Part shown: positions 1 through 10,583 of the stretch, one piece after another | Layout of the letters: every line of letters begins with the position of its first letter | How positions within the stretch are numbered: position 1 is the first letter of the stretch | Assembly (NCBI GenBank): GCA_018287875.1 | Contig: JAGVVL010000002.1 | Span: 7,998,001-8,062,000, forward strand | DNA length: 64,000 nt | Direction of reading: 5' to 3' | Origin: Nigrospora sphaerica | Lineage: Eukaryota; Ascomycota; Sordariomycetes; Amphisphaeriales; Apiosporaceae | Notes under the pieces: model-generated | What the model saw: the letters and a program-made list of their open reading frames with translations, nothing else | What the model was told of the DNA's origin: nothing | The model's database searches: none | Translations under genes and position numbers: made by a program

Positions 1-2022
1 ACGAGTATGGCCGGGCGCGGGGATATGATTGAGTTGGGACACGTGGAGTTTGCGATAGAAAGCGCGTTGATTGTACAGCTCCGTGAGCAGGGCAGTATCG
101 AGAAAGGATGGTGGTGTATGAGGATGACGTGAATTTGGAAGCCGTCGTTCGCTGGCTTATAAGCCCCTTGTATGTGTTCTGGATAGGACTCATTGCATCA
201 CCACGACGAAATCGGACACCAATGAGAAGACATTTCGGACCAAATTCTCCCCAAGGCGGAGTGACTGGAACTTATACTACGTACGAGGCCCTCTGTACGA
301 GCAGTGGGATCATAGACGGATCACCACTGGCAGGCCCAGATTGCGACCTGTACAGACGTAATGAGGCTCTATGACGCCTTGACTTGGGCGGCCAAGGAGG
401 CGGCTGCACAAATGTCTCCGCACGGTGGCTGCAATGGAGTGAGAGGGAAGGTTTTATGCAATTCATATGCGAACGAGCCTTATTGGGGACAATGCGCCCG
501 TTGATACTTATGAGTTATGATGGTGGATGCGAGACCCAGTAGGCATTGCAACCTAGTTGTGTCAGTGGAGACGCGTTATGCTTGGGCGTTACTATTGAAT
601 TGGATGTATCTCGGGAGTCCAGTTAGCGAATGGGCACATCGACTTGTGGCTGAAGATCCATCATCAAAGTTGGAATATACTTAAGCAAGTACCCATTCTA
701 AGTAGGTTTTCTATTTGAGTACCTACCTTGCTCGCCTAGAACTGTTTACCTTTTGGCCTTTTGGAAACTCCCGCTTCGTTAGGGGCGGGATGGACCGTAG
801 AAGAGGGGAACCAAAGTAAGAAGTCTATCTCGTTGGAAGACTAGGCATGGATGCTTGGGCACCCTAACCTTCAGTGCCTGACTCCATGTTGGATTCCAGC
901 AGCAGGTAGCCAACTCCCCATCCGGCGATAGGGGATGGCCTCCCAACAAAAAGCCTCCATGCTGCCACGCGGATTCCCTTGGCCTGTGAGTACGTAGTGT
1001 TTGATCTGTCAAAAAGCAAACAAAGAACAACCTCCCCAGTGCAAGTACGTCAACATGCCACTTGCACAACGGTCCACCGCATGCGTTGCCGTGATCGGAT
1101 CCTGCGCCAACGGACACGTCCGATCCAATTGACGGGTTTGATAGGCGATGGGAGAACCTGCTCAGGGTTGACACTGCGACGCCTTGATATCGAACGAAGC
1201 AGGCAGGGGCTCATCGGGCGTCCCTCACCGGGAACAAGAACTGGCTGACGACACCATGTCGTTAGATGGTGGTCAGTGTGCATGTCTGTTTACCCTGCGT
1301 GCGCCTCTCTGTATCTCTGTGTGCCTGCCAACTCAGTCAAGCTTCTATCCCGGGCAAACAACCTTGCATCAAGCTTTTCGGTTTCTTTGTCCAGCGGTCC
1401 TTCCCCAAACAATCATCGGCTGTTGCCCCACGGATTTTCAATATTGTCCACCCTCGGGGTCACATGGCACCATAAGGAAGCAGGGGATAGCATCCAATCC
1501 CGAGACCCGTAGCCATCCGGCTGTCCTTTCGGCTGGGCAGACCGAAACAAAACTCCACCGCCATTGCTTTCTGCCGCACTCTGCGTTTGATACCCTTACG
1601 GATACTCGTCGCGCGGATTTTAGGGTTCTATATACACTGAATGCCGGCCGGCAGTCCCCCCCCCCCCTCCCCTGTCAGTTGTTCCTGTTTTGGTAGGAGG
1701 CCATTCACAACCCTCCCCCGGTTGAACCCAATTGCTTCACAAGGCGCCACTTCGTTTCCGACTGCCTATGCCCGGTTTCTCCCTCTTCCGCTCGTTCTGA
1801 CTACTTTGGATTTGGAAGGGTAGCTTCTGCCAGCACCCACCTGGCCCTCGCAGACTCGAGATTGGTTATCTTTACACGGACCACGGGCCAAGCTCTGCCG
1901 TATCTTGTCCTCCATTCGCCCATTCTTTCATCCCGTCTCCTCCATCCCGTCTCCTCCATCCCATCTTCGCCCACACACCGTCACGCACAACGGCTCCCGT
2001 CTACTTGCGGGCTCCAGGCAAC
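1..2022. other. Gene-free left edge and promoter of the CDF transporter
   Basis: No reading frame here looks like a recognisable protein; the open frames are short, overlap on both strands and have no family motif. The first 770 bases are less GC-rich than the genes and contain TAGGT/ACCTA words around 700-735. From about 1640 to 2020 the sequence becomes pyrimidine-rich, with a C run near 1660 and a tandem CCCGTCTCCTCCAT unit near 1930-1960. This is typical of a filamentous-fungal promoter and 5' leader, here for the zinc transporter starting at 2023. Confidence 0.6.
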
Positions 2023-3733
2023 ATGGTGTTCAACCTCACCCCCAAGCAAAAGCTTACAGCAACCATCGCCATCTCCTTTCTCTTCTTCGTCGCTGAGATC
2101 GTCGGTATGTCTGCCCGGCGGTAGTAATATGCCCACCCCCCGCGTGCCACTGGTATAACACTGACCGTACATGCGCGCAGTCGCTTTCTGGACCAAATCC
2201 TTGGCCCTGCTTGCCGATGCATTCCACTATGTTAGTTTGATCCCAACTTCTATTCGTGCATGCGGATTGCGCCAACGGCAGAACAAACTCGCTGACTGAT
2301 AACTGTTAGATGAATGATTTGATCGGCTTCATCGTTGCCTTGACTGCTATCATCGTAAGCTGGCTTCCCCTCAACCGGCGAACCATGCGCATCTGACCTG
2401 TTCCATAGATCTCTGAACGAGCCGAATCCCCCGATGACTTCTCTTTCGGCTGGGCCCGAGCCTCGCTGCTCGGCGCTTTCTTCAATGGCGTGTTCCTTCT
2501 CGCGTTGGGCGTTTCCATCTTTCTTCAGTCCATCGAGAGATTCCTATCTGTTGAGCGTAAGGCTTGGATGTCCCGGGAGAAAATTCCCACAAGACTTGTG
2601 CTGACTTTATTCCTTTAGGCGTCGAGAATCCCAAGCTGGTCCTGATTATGGGCTGCATCGGTCTCACCCTCAACATTCTGAGCGCCACCCTCTTGCATGA
2701 GCACCATGGCCATGATCACGGCGACCACGGCCACTCTCACTCTCACACGCATGGCGAAGGCGATGATTTGGCACACTCGCATTCCCACGGCGAGGAAGGC
2801 GAGCGCCACTCGCACAGCCATGGCCCCGTTAATATCGAGACTGGTTTCGCGAGCGCCGACGGAATCCAGGAGTACCCCATGACGGTAAGTCGAGACAATT
2901 GCCCACTGAAATGGCCAAGAAGCTTATACCCACCAGCCCGTCGGCGTTCATTCTGAGCATCGCCACAATTCGACGGACCGGAAGCCTCCCGGCCGCGATT
3001 TGGGTATTCTCGGCGTCATGATCCACGTTATCGGTGATGCGCTCAACAACATTGGCGTCATTATCTCAGCCCTTGTCATCTGGCTCACAACCTATGATGC
3101 ACGCTTCTATGCTGACCCCGGTACAAGCATGGGAATTGCCATTATGATACTGCTCTCGTCGCTCCCGCTGGTCAAGCAAAGCGGCAAGATCTTGATGCAA
3201 AGCGCCCCACGTGGCGTGGTCTTGAGCGACGTCAAGCATGATCTTGAAAAGGTATGTTTTGCCTGGCGTGAACGATATCCCGTAGAGACCTTGCCTCCTC
3301 TCCTGCCTTTCCCCCATGACCTTTGAGATACACATAACTTTGTATTGACTGACACCTGTCCCAGATCCCCGGCATCGAGTCGGTTCACGAATTGCACATC
3401 TGGCGTTTGGACCAGAAGAAGGCAATCGCGTCCGCCCACGTCGTTGTGTCTGATGACCGTATGACGGAATTCATGAACAGCGCCAAGACGGTGGCCGAAT
3501 GCCTACACGCCTATGGCATTCACTCGGCAACGCTGCAGCCCGAGCTACCCCCATCGGAAGCCTCGACGGCCGTTGCCTCGCCGTCCACGTCAAACACACC
3601 CACCACGGCCTCGTCGGTTAGAAGACGGCGAACCAACGGCGGTGATGGACCTGTGGCGGCCTGTCAAATGGCCTGCGGTAATCTCTGCCAGAACCTCATG
3701 TGTTGCACCACAGTCACGACGCGGCCACTGTAG
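2023..3733 (+). CDS. Zinc transporter, cation diffusion facilitator family (Zrc1/Cot1 type)
   Basis: Seven exons: 2023-2104, 2181-2230, 2310-2354, 2409-2556, 2619-2884, 2937-3251 and 3365-3733. All junctions are GT-AG and in phase, giving about 424 residues, the usual size for fungal vacuolar Zn/Co transporters. The two HxxxD metal-site signatures of zinc-selective CDF proteins are present: H43/D47 in AFHYMND (TM2) and H227/D231 in HVIGDALNN (TM5). Between TM4 and TM5 lies a long His-rich loop with HGHDHGDHGHSHSH-type runs, the cytosolic zinc-binding loop of Zrc1/Cot1. The C-terminal domain contains IPGIESVHELHIWRLD, and the protein ends in a Cys-rich tail (CQMACGNLCQNLMCC). Known role of the family: proton-coupled sequestration of zinc into the vacuole or ER. 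The start is the first ATG, directly before the TM1 segment. Zrc1 and Cot1 paralogues cannot be told apart by sequence alone. Confidence 0.93.
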
Positions 3734-4484
3734 GGCAGGCCCCAGCAGAGGAGCAAGCAAGAGGAGCTGGATGACAAGGGCCAACCACGCAAGGCCGAAA
3801 GCGACGCGCAAGAGTTGCGAGAACGACTTGGTCGCTTGCTCGCGACGAAGTTATCATACTCGAAAGTATCCTCGCAGGGTGCCAGCTCATCACTTACACC
3901 GGTTCTCCATCGTTTGGCGGGGATGGGCTGGTGGGAGATTCAATCATATTGACATGGTATTATGCCTATCAACCTGGTGACGATACACACGCCAGTTGGC
4001 CCTGACAAACGAATGTGAGAGTTGATGGTGCAGTTGCTCCCGCTACGAGTCACTGTCGCCAATATACGTGAAGAACCATTACTCTGTGCTTCCCGCAGGT
4101 CAAAATCGTAAGATGTAAAGCAAGCTTTATTGATTCTTGTCGGATCTAACCTTGCATCGTGATTATTTTGATAGCTCCGTCGTCGCCCTCGGCATTCCAT
4201 GCCTTGCATCCCAAGCCCCGAACGCGCACCCAATCGTGCCAACACACATTCAATCCAAGCAAGCCGGCTGTCTGCAGCTAACCAACGTAGGGAACACTCG
4301 CTTAAGCATACGCCACCTTACTCTCTTGACCCTTCCCCCATGGGGGATCGTAAATCAAAACCAACGCACTCTGGGTATCTCAATGTGTCGTCAAATCAAT
4401 GAGCCATCTCTCTCCGAATGAAAAGGACGCCGTACGGAAATTCGGCGGTGAAAGTGGTGGTGGTACAGGGGCTACGGTTTCGTC
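3734..4484. other. Convergent 3' intergenic region
   Basis: This 751-base stretch separates the 3' ends of the CDF transporter (+) and the FNIP-like gene (-). The open frames are short and show no family features. It presumably holds both 3' UTRs. Confidence 0.5.
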
Positions 4485-7400
4485 TCAACCGTCGCCCAGC
4501 TCGACTGTGTCAAGCCATCCGCGGACAGCCGTCCGGAGCACGCTCTCCTTCTCCTTCCGTCTTGCCGTGGCGTACTTGGACTGCGACGAGGACGAATCGC
4601 CCTCCCTCTCCCGCTGGTCCACCACGTCGCGCACGATGCCCTCCAGCGCCGACAGGACAACCGTCTTGCACTGCGACCGCGGGACTTCCGGTATACCCTG
4701 GTGAATGGAAGCCGCGTCCGTCTCTTCAGACTCGGCGGCTTGGTTGCTCTGCTGCTCCCGCTTCTTGCTGACGGAGCGGGACGAGTTGTTCGAATTATCC
4801 TTCGAAACGTCGCTCGGGTGGGCGATAACTCTCTCAATAGCTTCAATCAGGGTTTCATCCAGGGTCACGAGGAGCTCCTCTTCGAACTTTTCGTTCAGAG
4901 GCTGTTCATATGGCGAAAGCGCGGGCGTCATGGCCGTCGAGTTGAAAGGGTAGGAAGAGCTCGCAAGATGCTGCCCGTTGCTTTTCTCAGCAGCGGGTTT
5001 CGGTTTCACGAGGCGGCGATACTTGATACGTCGAATGGTAAAGTCGGTGGTGTCAGCGATGATTGCGCTGCTCACGTCCACCCAGCGCTCGGAAGACCAC
5101 TCGCCCGAAATCAGCTGGGTGTTAGTCGATGGAGTCGCCTCGGCTCTGAGTGACTCTTTCACCTTGTCGACCAAGTCGTTCTGCGGCGCAATGGCCTGCA
5201 ATGCGAAGTCACGGTGGAATTGCTGCAGCCAGCCCGCAACGTTCAAAGGCGCATCGCCGTCTACAATCAGTCTCGATAGTTGCTCGAAACTGTCGAGTCC
5301 GCTGCCTAGACCGGGAGTGGACAGATAACCGCTGCTGGAGGGCGAGCTGACGGCCGACTCGAATGACGTTAGATATTCTGGGAATTGGATGTCCACGTCG
5401 ATGACACCGTCGTCGGAATTGATTGACGTCTTGACAGGAGATTCGAATGCCCCTTCGGGATCCGGCACCCTTTTCACCGGCTTTGTGAGGCCGGGTTGGC
5501 CCCGATGTTCAAACATCCGAGGTGTCTCTGGTTGCTCCGATGAAGTTTTGGGCGAGCTGCCGCTCGACTCGAATTGGTGTCGGCTGGCATTGTCTAACAC
5601 TCGGGCTTCTTTGACCATCTCCGTGAGCTTGTTGCCAGTCTCCACTGCGGGAGAGAGAGGCGGAAATCTGCTTCTTCCTGGCGAGTCGAGGGCACTGGCT
5701 GTGGTTGCGGTCGAGTCCCGGCGTCTCGCGCTCCACAAACCAGTGAGAACACTGCCCCAGTGTGAGCTCCTACTGCGTGTGTGAGTGCTAACATGGCCGG
5801 TATGCCCTGAACTATCTCCTCGGCGCAACGTTCGCTTTAGATCGTCAGCTACGGTGCTGCCGCTGCTGCCAGGACGGGTGCTTTGTTGTGTGTCGGTACG
5901 GTGCAACGATGAGAAATGGGGGACGGCGGCGTCGGGGGTTATGGTGTTTGCTGTGGCTGCACTGCTTTTACGCGTGTTCAGGTCGTTACCTGGCATGGGA
6001 AGTGCGGATTGCCGGAACAGGGTCGCATCCGAGGGGCGTCTTTCGTGATGGGAATCCATACTCAGATGGGCAAGCTGAGCAGGTACCCCCATAGTTGACT
6101 TCGTGGTAGCCTGGGACTGAATGCTGAAGCTGCGGCCATGCGAAGGGCCCCTAGACGAGGTGGTGCCAGGCCGTCGATTGATTTTGCGTCGCAGCGACTC
6201 TTCCTTCAGGATCGGAACAATGTATGACGGCGGCGAGTGTGAGAACGAGGCCGAGGTCGTGGGTCTGTGGGTTTTCACTGTAGGTAGTTGTTGGTTTGCA
6301 GGTAGAAAGGCGGAGAGCAGGAAAATGAGCCGCCGCGCTGCCATTTTGTCTTTTGAGACTATTATGGTGCGCGAGGGCAAGGACGTATCTTCCTCCCCCC
6401 TGGTGCTTTGCTGGTGGTTATACCGCTTGCGGTACCAGACGGGGCTCAAGGCCTGCAGCCAGTCCGTGTGTGTCGCCAGGAATCCCGTCAGGAGGGTGAA
6501 GAAGAAAAAGCCATGCTCCTTCCCGCCCGTCCATTTGGCAACCCATCTGGCTTCCTCTCTCCAAGGGCCCCATCGGCCTTGCCCTGTTACCACCCTCGTG
6601 GCCCGCAAACCGCTCACGATCCTGACACGGACCGCCTCCATCTCGCGGCCGATCTGAGAATCCTGCATCAAACAGTTCGGGGGCAGTGCCACGAGCTTGG
6701 CGTTCGACTTGGGAGGCTTCATCTGAGAGGCTGCGGAGCCCCTCCTCCCGTTCACAGACGTGGTCCGGGCAAGCTGTGCCACGAACGCCGGCGGTTGGGG
6801 GTCAGGGAGGGTCAAGTCGGCTGTCTTGAGCATGGGAAACAAGCTGGTTGCGACGACAGACTGAAGATGTGTGAGCGACCTCATGATGATGTCCCAGTGC
6901 TGGGTGACGACGTCCATCCTGTCTTCGCCATCGATGCTGCAGGCCGAGTCAAAGGATTCTGTCCCAAAGCCCGAGCCAACCATTGACCACCCAGACCGTT
7001 TGGCCGAGTTGTACGAGGAGGGGAACGAGTCCTGTTCGTTGTAAGAACTGGCGCCCCGGAAGGTCGACTTCGCCGGCGGTTGTACAGGGCTTGCGGGTAG
7101 CTGCAACACCAAAGCCACAGCATACATCGGGGTCCGCTTCTGTTTGGGCTGCGACTTCTTCTTCTTGGTGTTCGCCTCGTCGGGCGAATAGGGGAAAGGG
7201 AAGCCAGTCGCATCTTCGGACAGGCGGCTGTGCGGTGTCGCTCCAGAATTGGGCGTCTCCATGTCATCGCTGGGCAAATTGACGGGGAAAAGGCGCGTGA
7301 CCAGAATCTTCCGACGCTCCACCAGCCGTTGCGCAGTACTGGATGAAACAAATGGTGCACCAGTAGATTCCGAGGTGTAGGACTGCGCCAGCCGACTTGA

Positions 7401-8135
7401 CCGCATGCTCGACCGACCCATGGATCCTTTGCCGTCTCCGACATAGGAGCTCGAGACATCGGGTTTTGATTCGCTGGGAATGACGTGAACTTTGGTGGAG
7501 GTGCCCTTGTAGGACATAACTTCGGAATTGGCAAATATGCAGCTGGTGAAGCTGGCCAGCTCCTCGCGATACTCCCTGGCGGAGCGCTGTGTTTCCGTTT
7601 CGACATAGTGGTAGTGACGCGAGTGGACCGAAGATCTCCGGTCAAATGCGCCCTGTCGGGGTTGGGGGCTCTCCGGTGGCACTACCATGGGCCGTGAGTT
7701 TTGGCCAAGACTGGTCTTCCTGGGCGTGGTTGGATTCCGGCGCAGATCCTGTGCGGAGCCCGGGGGGTGAGCGGCCGACGAGCGCTCGTTGGGCGGAGGC
7801 ACGACGGGGCCCGGGTGGCTGTCGTATAGAAGGGCTGGGTTTACCGAGCCCAAGCTGTCCTGCATCACAATGACGCGAACGTCACGGAACTCCAAGTCCA
7901 GCTCGCCATCATAGTCGAACGTGTTGGGAGAGGTTGGCAGCAGGGCGGGGGCGGCGGGGAGGGGGAATACCTGGTCCTGGCGGGAGAAAAGCGACTGGGT
8001 ATCCGGAAAGAGCAGGCTGCGCGTATGGATTTCCTCCTGTACCGACTCGGGAGACGGGGCGGAGGGCGTGTCTGGAGGTTGCGAGGCAGCGTTGCCAGCG
8101 GTGCCGGCGGTGAGGTTGAACAGTTTCCCCAACAT
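4485..8135 (-). CDS. Folliculin-interacting protein (FNIP / Lst4-like)
   Basis: Single exon of about 1216 residues. The ATG at 8135-8133 begins MLGKLFNLTAG. The frame stays open about 74 codons further upstream, but that stretch is low-complexity and lacks the conserved start. Features of the FNIP family, in order: an N-terminal DENN-like strand with ELDLEFRDVRVIVMQD (about residue 95-110); KRTPMYAVALVLQLP; WDIIMRSLTHLQ; a middle block WTGGKEHGFFFFTLL followed by RTIIVSKDKMAARRLIFLL; and a C-terminal FNIP block with WVDVSSAIIADTTDF and VTLDETLIEAIERVI. Ser/Thr-rich disordered linkers separate the blocks. In yeast and animals FNIP/Lst4 pairs with folliculin/Lst7 as a GTPase-activating complex for Rag GTPases at the vacuole or lysosome, linking amino acids to TORC1. 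That role is inferred here from family membership. An intronless gene of this length stands out among its intron-containing neighbours. Confidence 0.85.
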   Translation of the reverse strand: MLGKLFNLTAGTAGNAASQPPDTPSAPSPESVQEEIHTRSLLFPDTQSLFSRQDQVFPLPAAPALLPTSPNTFDYDGELDLEFRDVRVIVMQDSLGSVNPALLYDSHPGPVVPPPNERSSAAHPPGSAQDLRRNPTTPRKTSLGQNSRPMVVPPESPQPRQGAFDRRSSVHSRHYHYVETETQRSAREYREELASFTSCIFANSEVMSYKGTSTKVHVIPSESKPDVSSSYVGDGKGSMGRSSMRSSRLAQSYTSESTGAPFVSSSTAQRLVERRKILVTRLFPVNLPSDDMETPNSGATPHSRLSEDATGFPFPYSPDEANTKKKKSQPKQKRTPMYAVALVLQLPASPVQPPAKSTFRGASSYNEQDSFPSSYNSAKRSGWSMVGSGFGTESFDSACSIDGEDRMDVVTQHWDIIMRSLTHLQSVVATSLFPMLKTADLTLPDPQPPAFVAQLARTTSVNGRRGSAASQMKPPKSNAKLVALPPNCLMQDSQIGREMEAVRVRIVSGLRATRVVTGQGRWGPWREEARWVAKWTGGKEHGFFFFTLLTGFLATHTDWLQALSPVWYRKRYNHQQSTRGEEDTSLPSRTIIVSKDKMAARRLIFLLSAFLPANQQLPTVKTHRPTTSASFSHSPPSYIVPILKEESLRRKINRRPGTTSSRGPSHGRSFSIQSQATTKSTMGVPAQLAHLSMDSHHERRPSDATLFRQSALPMPGNDLNTRKSSAATANTITPDAAVPHFSSLHRTDTQQSTRPGSSGSTVADDLKRTLRRGDSSGHTGHVSTHTRSRSSHWGSVLTGLWSARRRDSTATTASALDSPGRSRFPPLSPAVETGNKLTEMVKEARVLDNASRHQFESSGSSPKTSSEQPETPRMFEHRGQPGLTKPVKRVPDPEGAFESPVKTSINSDDGVIDVDIQFPEYLTSFESAVSSPSSSGYLSTPGLGSGLDSFEQLSRLIVDGDAPLNVAGWLQQFHRDFALQAIAPQNDLVDKVKESLRAEATPSTNTQLISGEWSSERWVDVSSAIIADTTDFTIRRIKYRRLVKPKPAAEKSNGQHLASSSYPFNSTAMTPALSPYEQPLNEKFEEELLVTLDETLIEAIERVIAHPSDVSKDNSNNSSRSVSKKREQQSNQAAESEETDAASIHQGIPEVPRSQCKTVVLSALEGIVRDVVDQREREGDSSSSQSKYATARRKEKESVLRTAVRGWLDTVELGDG

Positions 8136-10540
8136 GGTTGGCGCCGACGGTCTGTCGCCGGAGGCGCAGGCGACCCAAAACAGGAGGCTAGGGGAAGAAA
8201 AACGACGAAAACACGCGGTTGAGGCCGCGGAGGCGACAAGAACACACTGGCTGGGGTGCTTAGAGGTGCTGGTCCATTGAGGCCTCAAAACGAATTCAAG
8301 ACCGTGGCAGACGCCACCTCGGAATGCATGGTTACGCGGGGGGCCATGGGAGTGCAAGCGACGGTGGAGGATTACGACCGGGCGGCGTTGGAACCGCCAG
8401 TGAGCAGTTGCGAATGGATGATGATGGCGTCTCTGGTCGGGCCCGTCGCGAATTTTGGCTTTTGTCTGGCAGAAGTGGATTGGGGTGGCCGGAGAAGTTT
8501 GGGTTTCCTGAGTGTCAGATCAAGCGAATGGGCCGTCGAGGGGATCGTGAGCCCGGAAGGCGTAGTGCAGTGAAGGTAGCAGCAGACTTGGGGGTGCGGC
8601 GGTGGAAGGTGCCGTGCGATGCCGTGGTGACCGCGGGCTAGCACATGGATGACCGCTTTCACAAGCCAATGCTGGGCTTGGGCTTGCGGAGGGGCTGGAC
8701 CGGTCTGGGCTGGCTGCAAGTGCGCTGCAGTCGCAGGTTGGTCGCGTGCGAGACGGTGGTAAATGTAAGGCCCGGCGGCGGGGGGAGGAGTATGTAGGTA
8801 TGGAAGTAGGTAGTTATTAGTAGCACCCGGTAGTGGTCGCGGTAAGCGGCGGGTAGAGGTAGTAGTAATCGTAGTAGTAGTGGGTGGTGGTGGCGGCGAG
8901 AAAGCGGAGAGGATGGGTAGGTAGATGGCCGATATTCTTCCCCTTCTTTCTCTTCTTTTTCTCGTTCTCCTCCTCCTCTAGGTTACTACTTGGTGCTGGT
9001 TCACGCCCAAACGACCTGGGGCGTACGGGGGGAGAGGTAGGCAGGTAAGTAGGCGGGTGATATGGTGGGAAAGCAGTTGGGCATGTGGTGCATGCCCGCA
9101 GGCATCTAAGGTTGGCGTTGGTTCGTCCACAATGGATCGTGGGTAAAAAGACCGGAGAAGTACGGCCGAGCTGCCTCGGTCGCTGGCTCCAAAGCAGTGC
9201 CAGGTTCTTGAGGAGGCGCAGGATGCGATAGATGCAGAAACGGTGGAGGGGGAAACCGAGGACATACGAGGGCGAGTGGCCCGTCCGCCGGTCCAGATTC
9301 GGGCCAGGTCCAGAAGCTGCTCGCCTGAATCGAATAGCACGATAGGCCACCACCGCGTTGGCACCGAATTGTCGAGGCCGATGCACCGTCGCCCTGCACT
9401 AATAAGGCCGTCGACCCGGGAACGTGGGCCAGGACTGAGGATGATGGGGGATGACGTCCCACCGATGTGTCAATTGGCGCCCACCGGCGTCCCTCGAGAA
9501 GAGCTGAGCCTAGAGAGAAGCGGGATGGCGGCGGCGGCGCGGGCGGCGCTGGCGGCGGGCGTGGGTTCTGCGGATGGGGTTTTGCGACGCGCGATTCATG
9601 GGTCTGCAGCAGCAGATGGGGATGGGTGCAGATGGGGATGGATGCAGATGGGAAATGCGCGCGCGTGTGCGAATGGCGAGACGGGCCACGGGGGGGGGCC
9701 CTGGAGTGAGGGGGGAAATGGATAAGAATACATCCAGAAGGAAAACTGGGGACGTCATCTCTCTCCCCGTTTGTGTCCCTTCCATGCCCGATCTACGCCA
9801 ACTTCCATGCCCGTCTGCCCACCTTAACGTGTGCAATCTGGAGGCGCTCGTTTTCATGGATGCCCCTGCTCGGCCCTCGCCCTGCTGGCTTGTCCTACCG
9901 ATACACCTGCACGTCACGCGAAAGATGCGGTGAGGTGCTATTGGAAATAGCATCCTCTTCTACTTGCCTTCTAGCCGTGTTGGGGAGGTAGGGGAGCTCG
10001 ACTTGGGGTTACAGGAACCAGGATGGGCCTGCTGGACCGAACCAGTGCGCTGGTTCCGAGCAGCAGGTGCCGGGGGGGCAGTCGGACAGGCCCTCCATGC
10101 CACCCCATGAGAGGTATGGATGGATGAAGGCGGGGAGGGGATACAAGTTGACGACGAGGTGTTGTCCACGATGCAGCGTGTACGACCGCTGATTGTTGCT
10201 TCCTAACCTAACTCTCGTGAGAGGTATATGGAAACCATGTACGTACCTATTGTCCAGTGGTACCGTGGTGAATACCTGCAAGAACCACCTGCATCTATGA
10301 GGTCCAAACTGCGTAGCACCCATGGTACCTCGAGGGCAAATCATGAAATGTATGGCATGCGTTCTCTGCCTGTAAGCCTGGGTAAGCTGATATGGGTGGA
10401 AGCATGGAAGGTACCTAGAGTACGTAGTCACATTCCTATTGTCTACACCCATGACGATTCGTCCGAGACACTGACACGCCGGGGTGCGCTGGCGGCGGCG
10501 ATGCTGGTCCTGGCGTTGTGAAATACACACATCGAGATGA
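8136..10540. other. Upstream region of the FNIP-like gene; no supported gene
   Basis: This is the first part of an 8.9 kb gene-poor stretch between two divergent genes. On the minus strand it is pyrimidine-rich, as expected for a promoter or leader. It contains a TAGTAG/GTGGTGG-type simple-sequence patch at about 8810-8900, TAGGTA words near 8790 and 9040, and a GCAGATGGGGATGG tandem near 9610-9655. Open frames such as 8817-9386 (-) and 9243-9725 (+) are low-complexity and unrecognisable, so they are not called. Confidence 0.5.
9610..9655. repeat. Short imperfect tandem repeat (GCAGATGGGGATGG unit)
   Basis: Two to three imperfect copies of a unit of about 14 bases containing GCAGATGGGGATG. 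No coding frame or function is apparent. Confidence 0.6.
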
Positions 10541-10556
10541 CTGCAGGTGACAGATA

Positions 10557-10583
10557 GGGGGGGGGGGGGGGGGGGGGGGGGGG
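10557..10583. repeat. 27-base G homopolymer
   Basis: An uninterrupted run of 27 G on the + strand (poly-C on the minus strand) lies in the middle of the gene-poor stretch. It could fold as a G-quadruplex, and its exact length is likely to vary or be misassembled. It interrupts the only longer open frame in the area (10009-10851, minus), which reads through it as poly-Pro. Confidence 0.9.

Noticed and set aside
8817..9386. 189-codon minus-strand frame ending in Tyr/Asp/Thr repeats
   Set aside because: The residues come from TAGTAG/GTGGTGG simple sequence; it looks like promoter or leader DNA of the FNIP-like gene.
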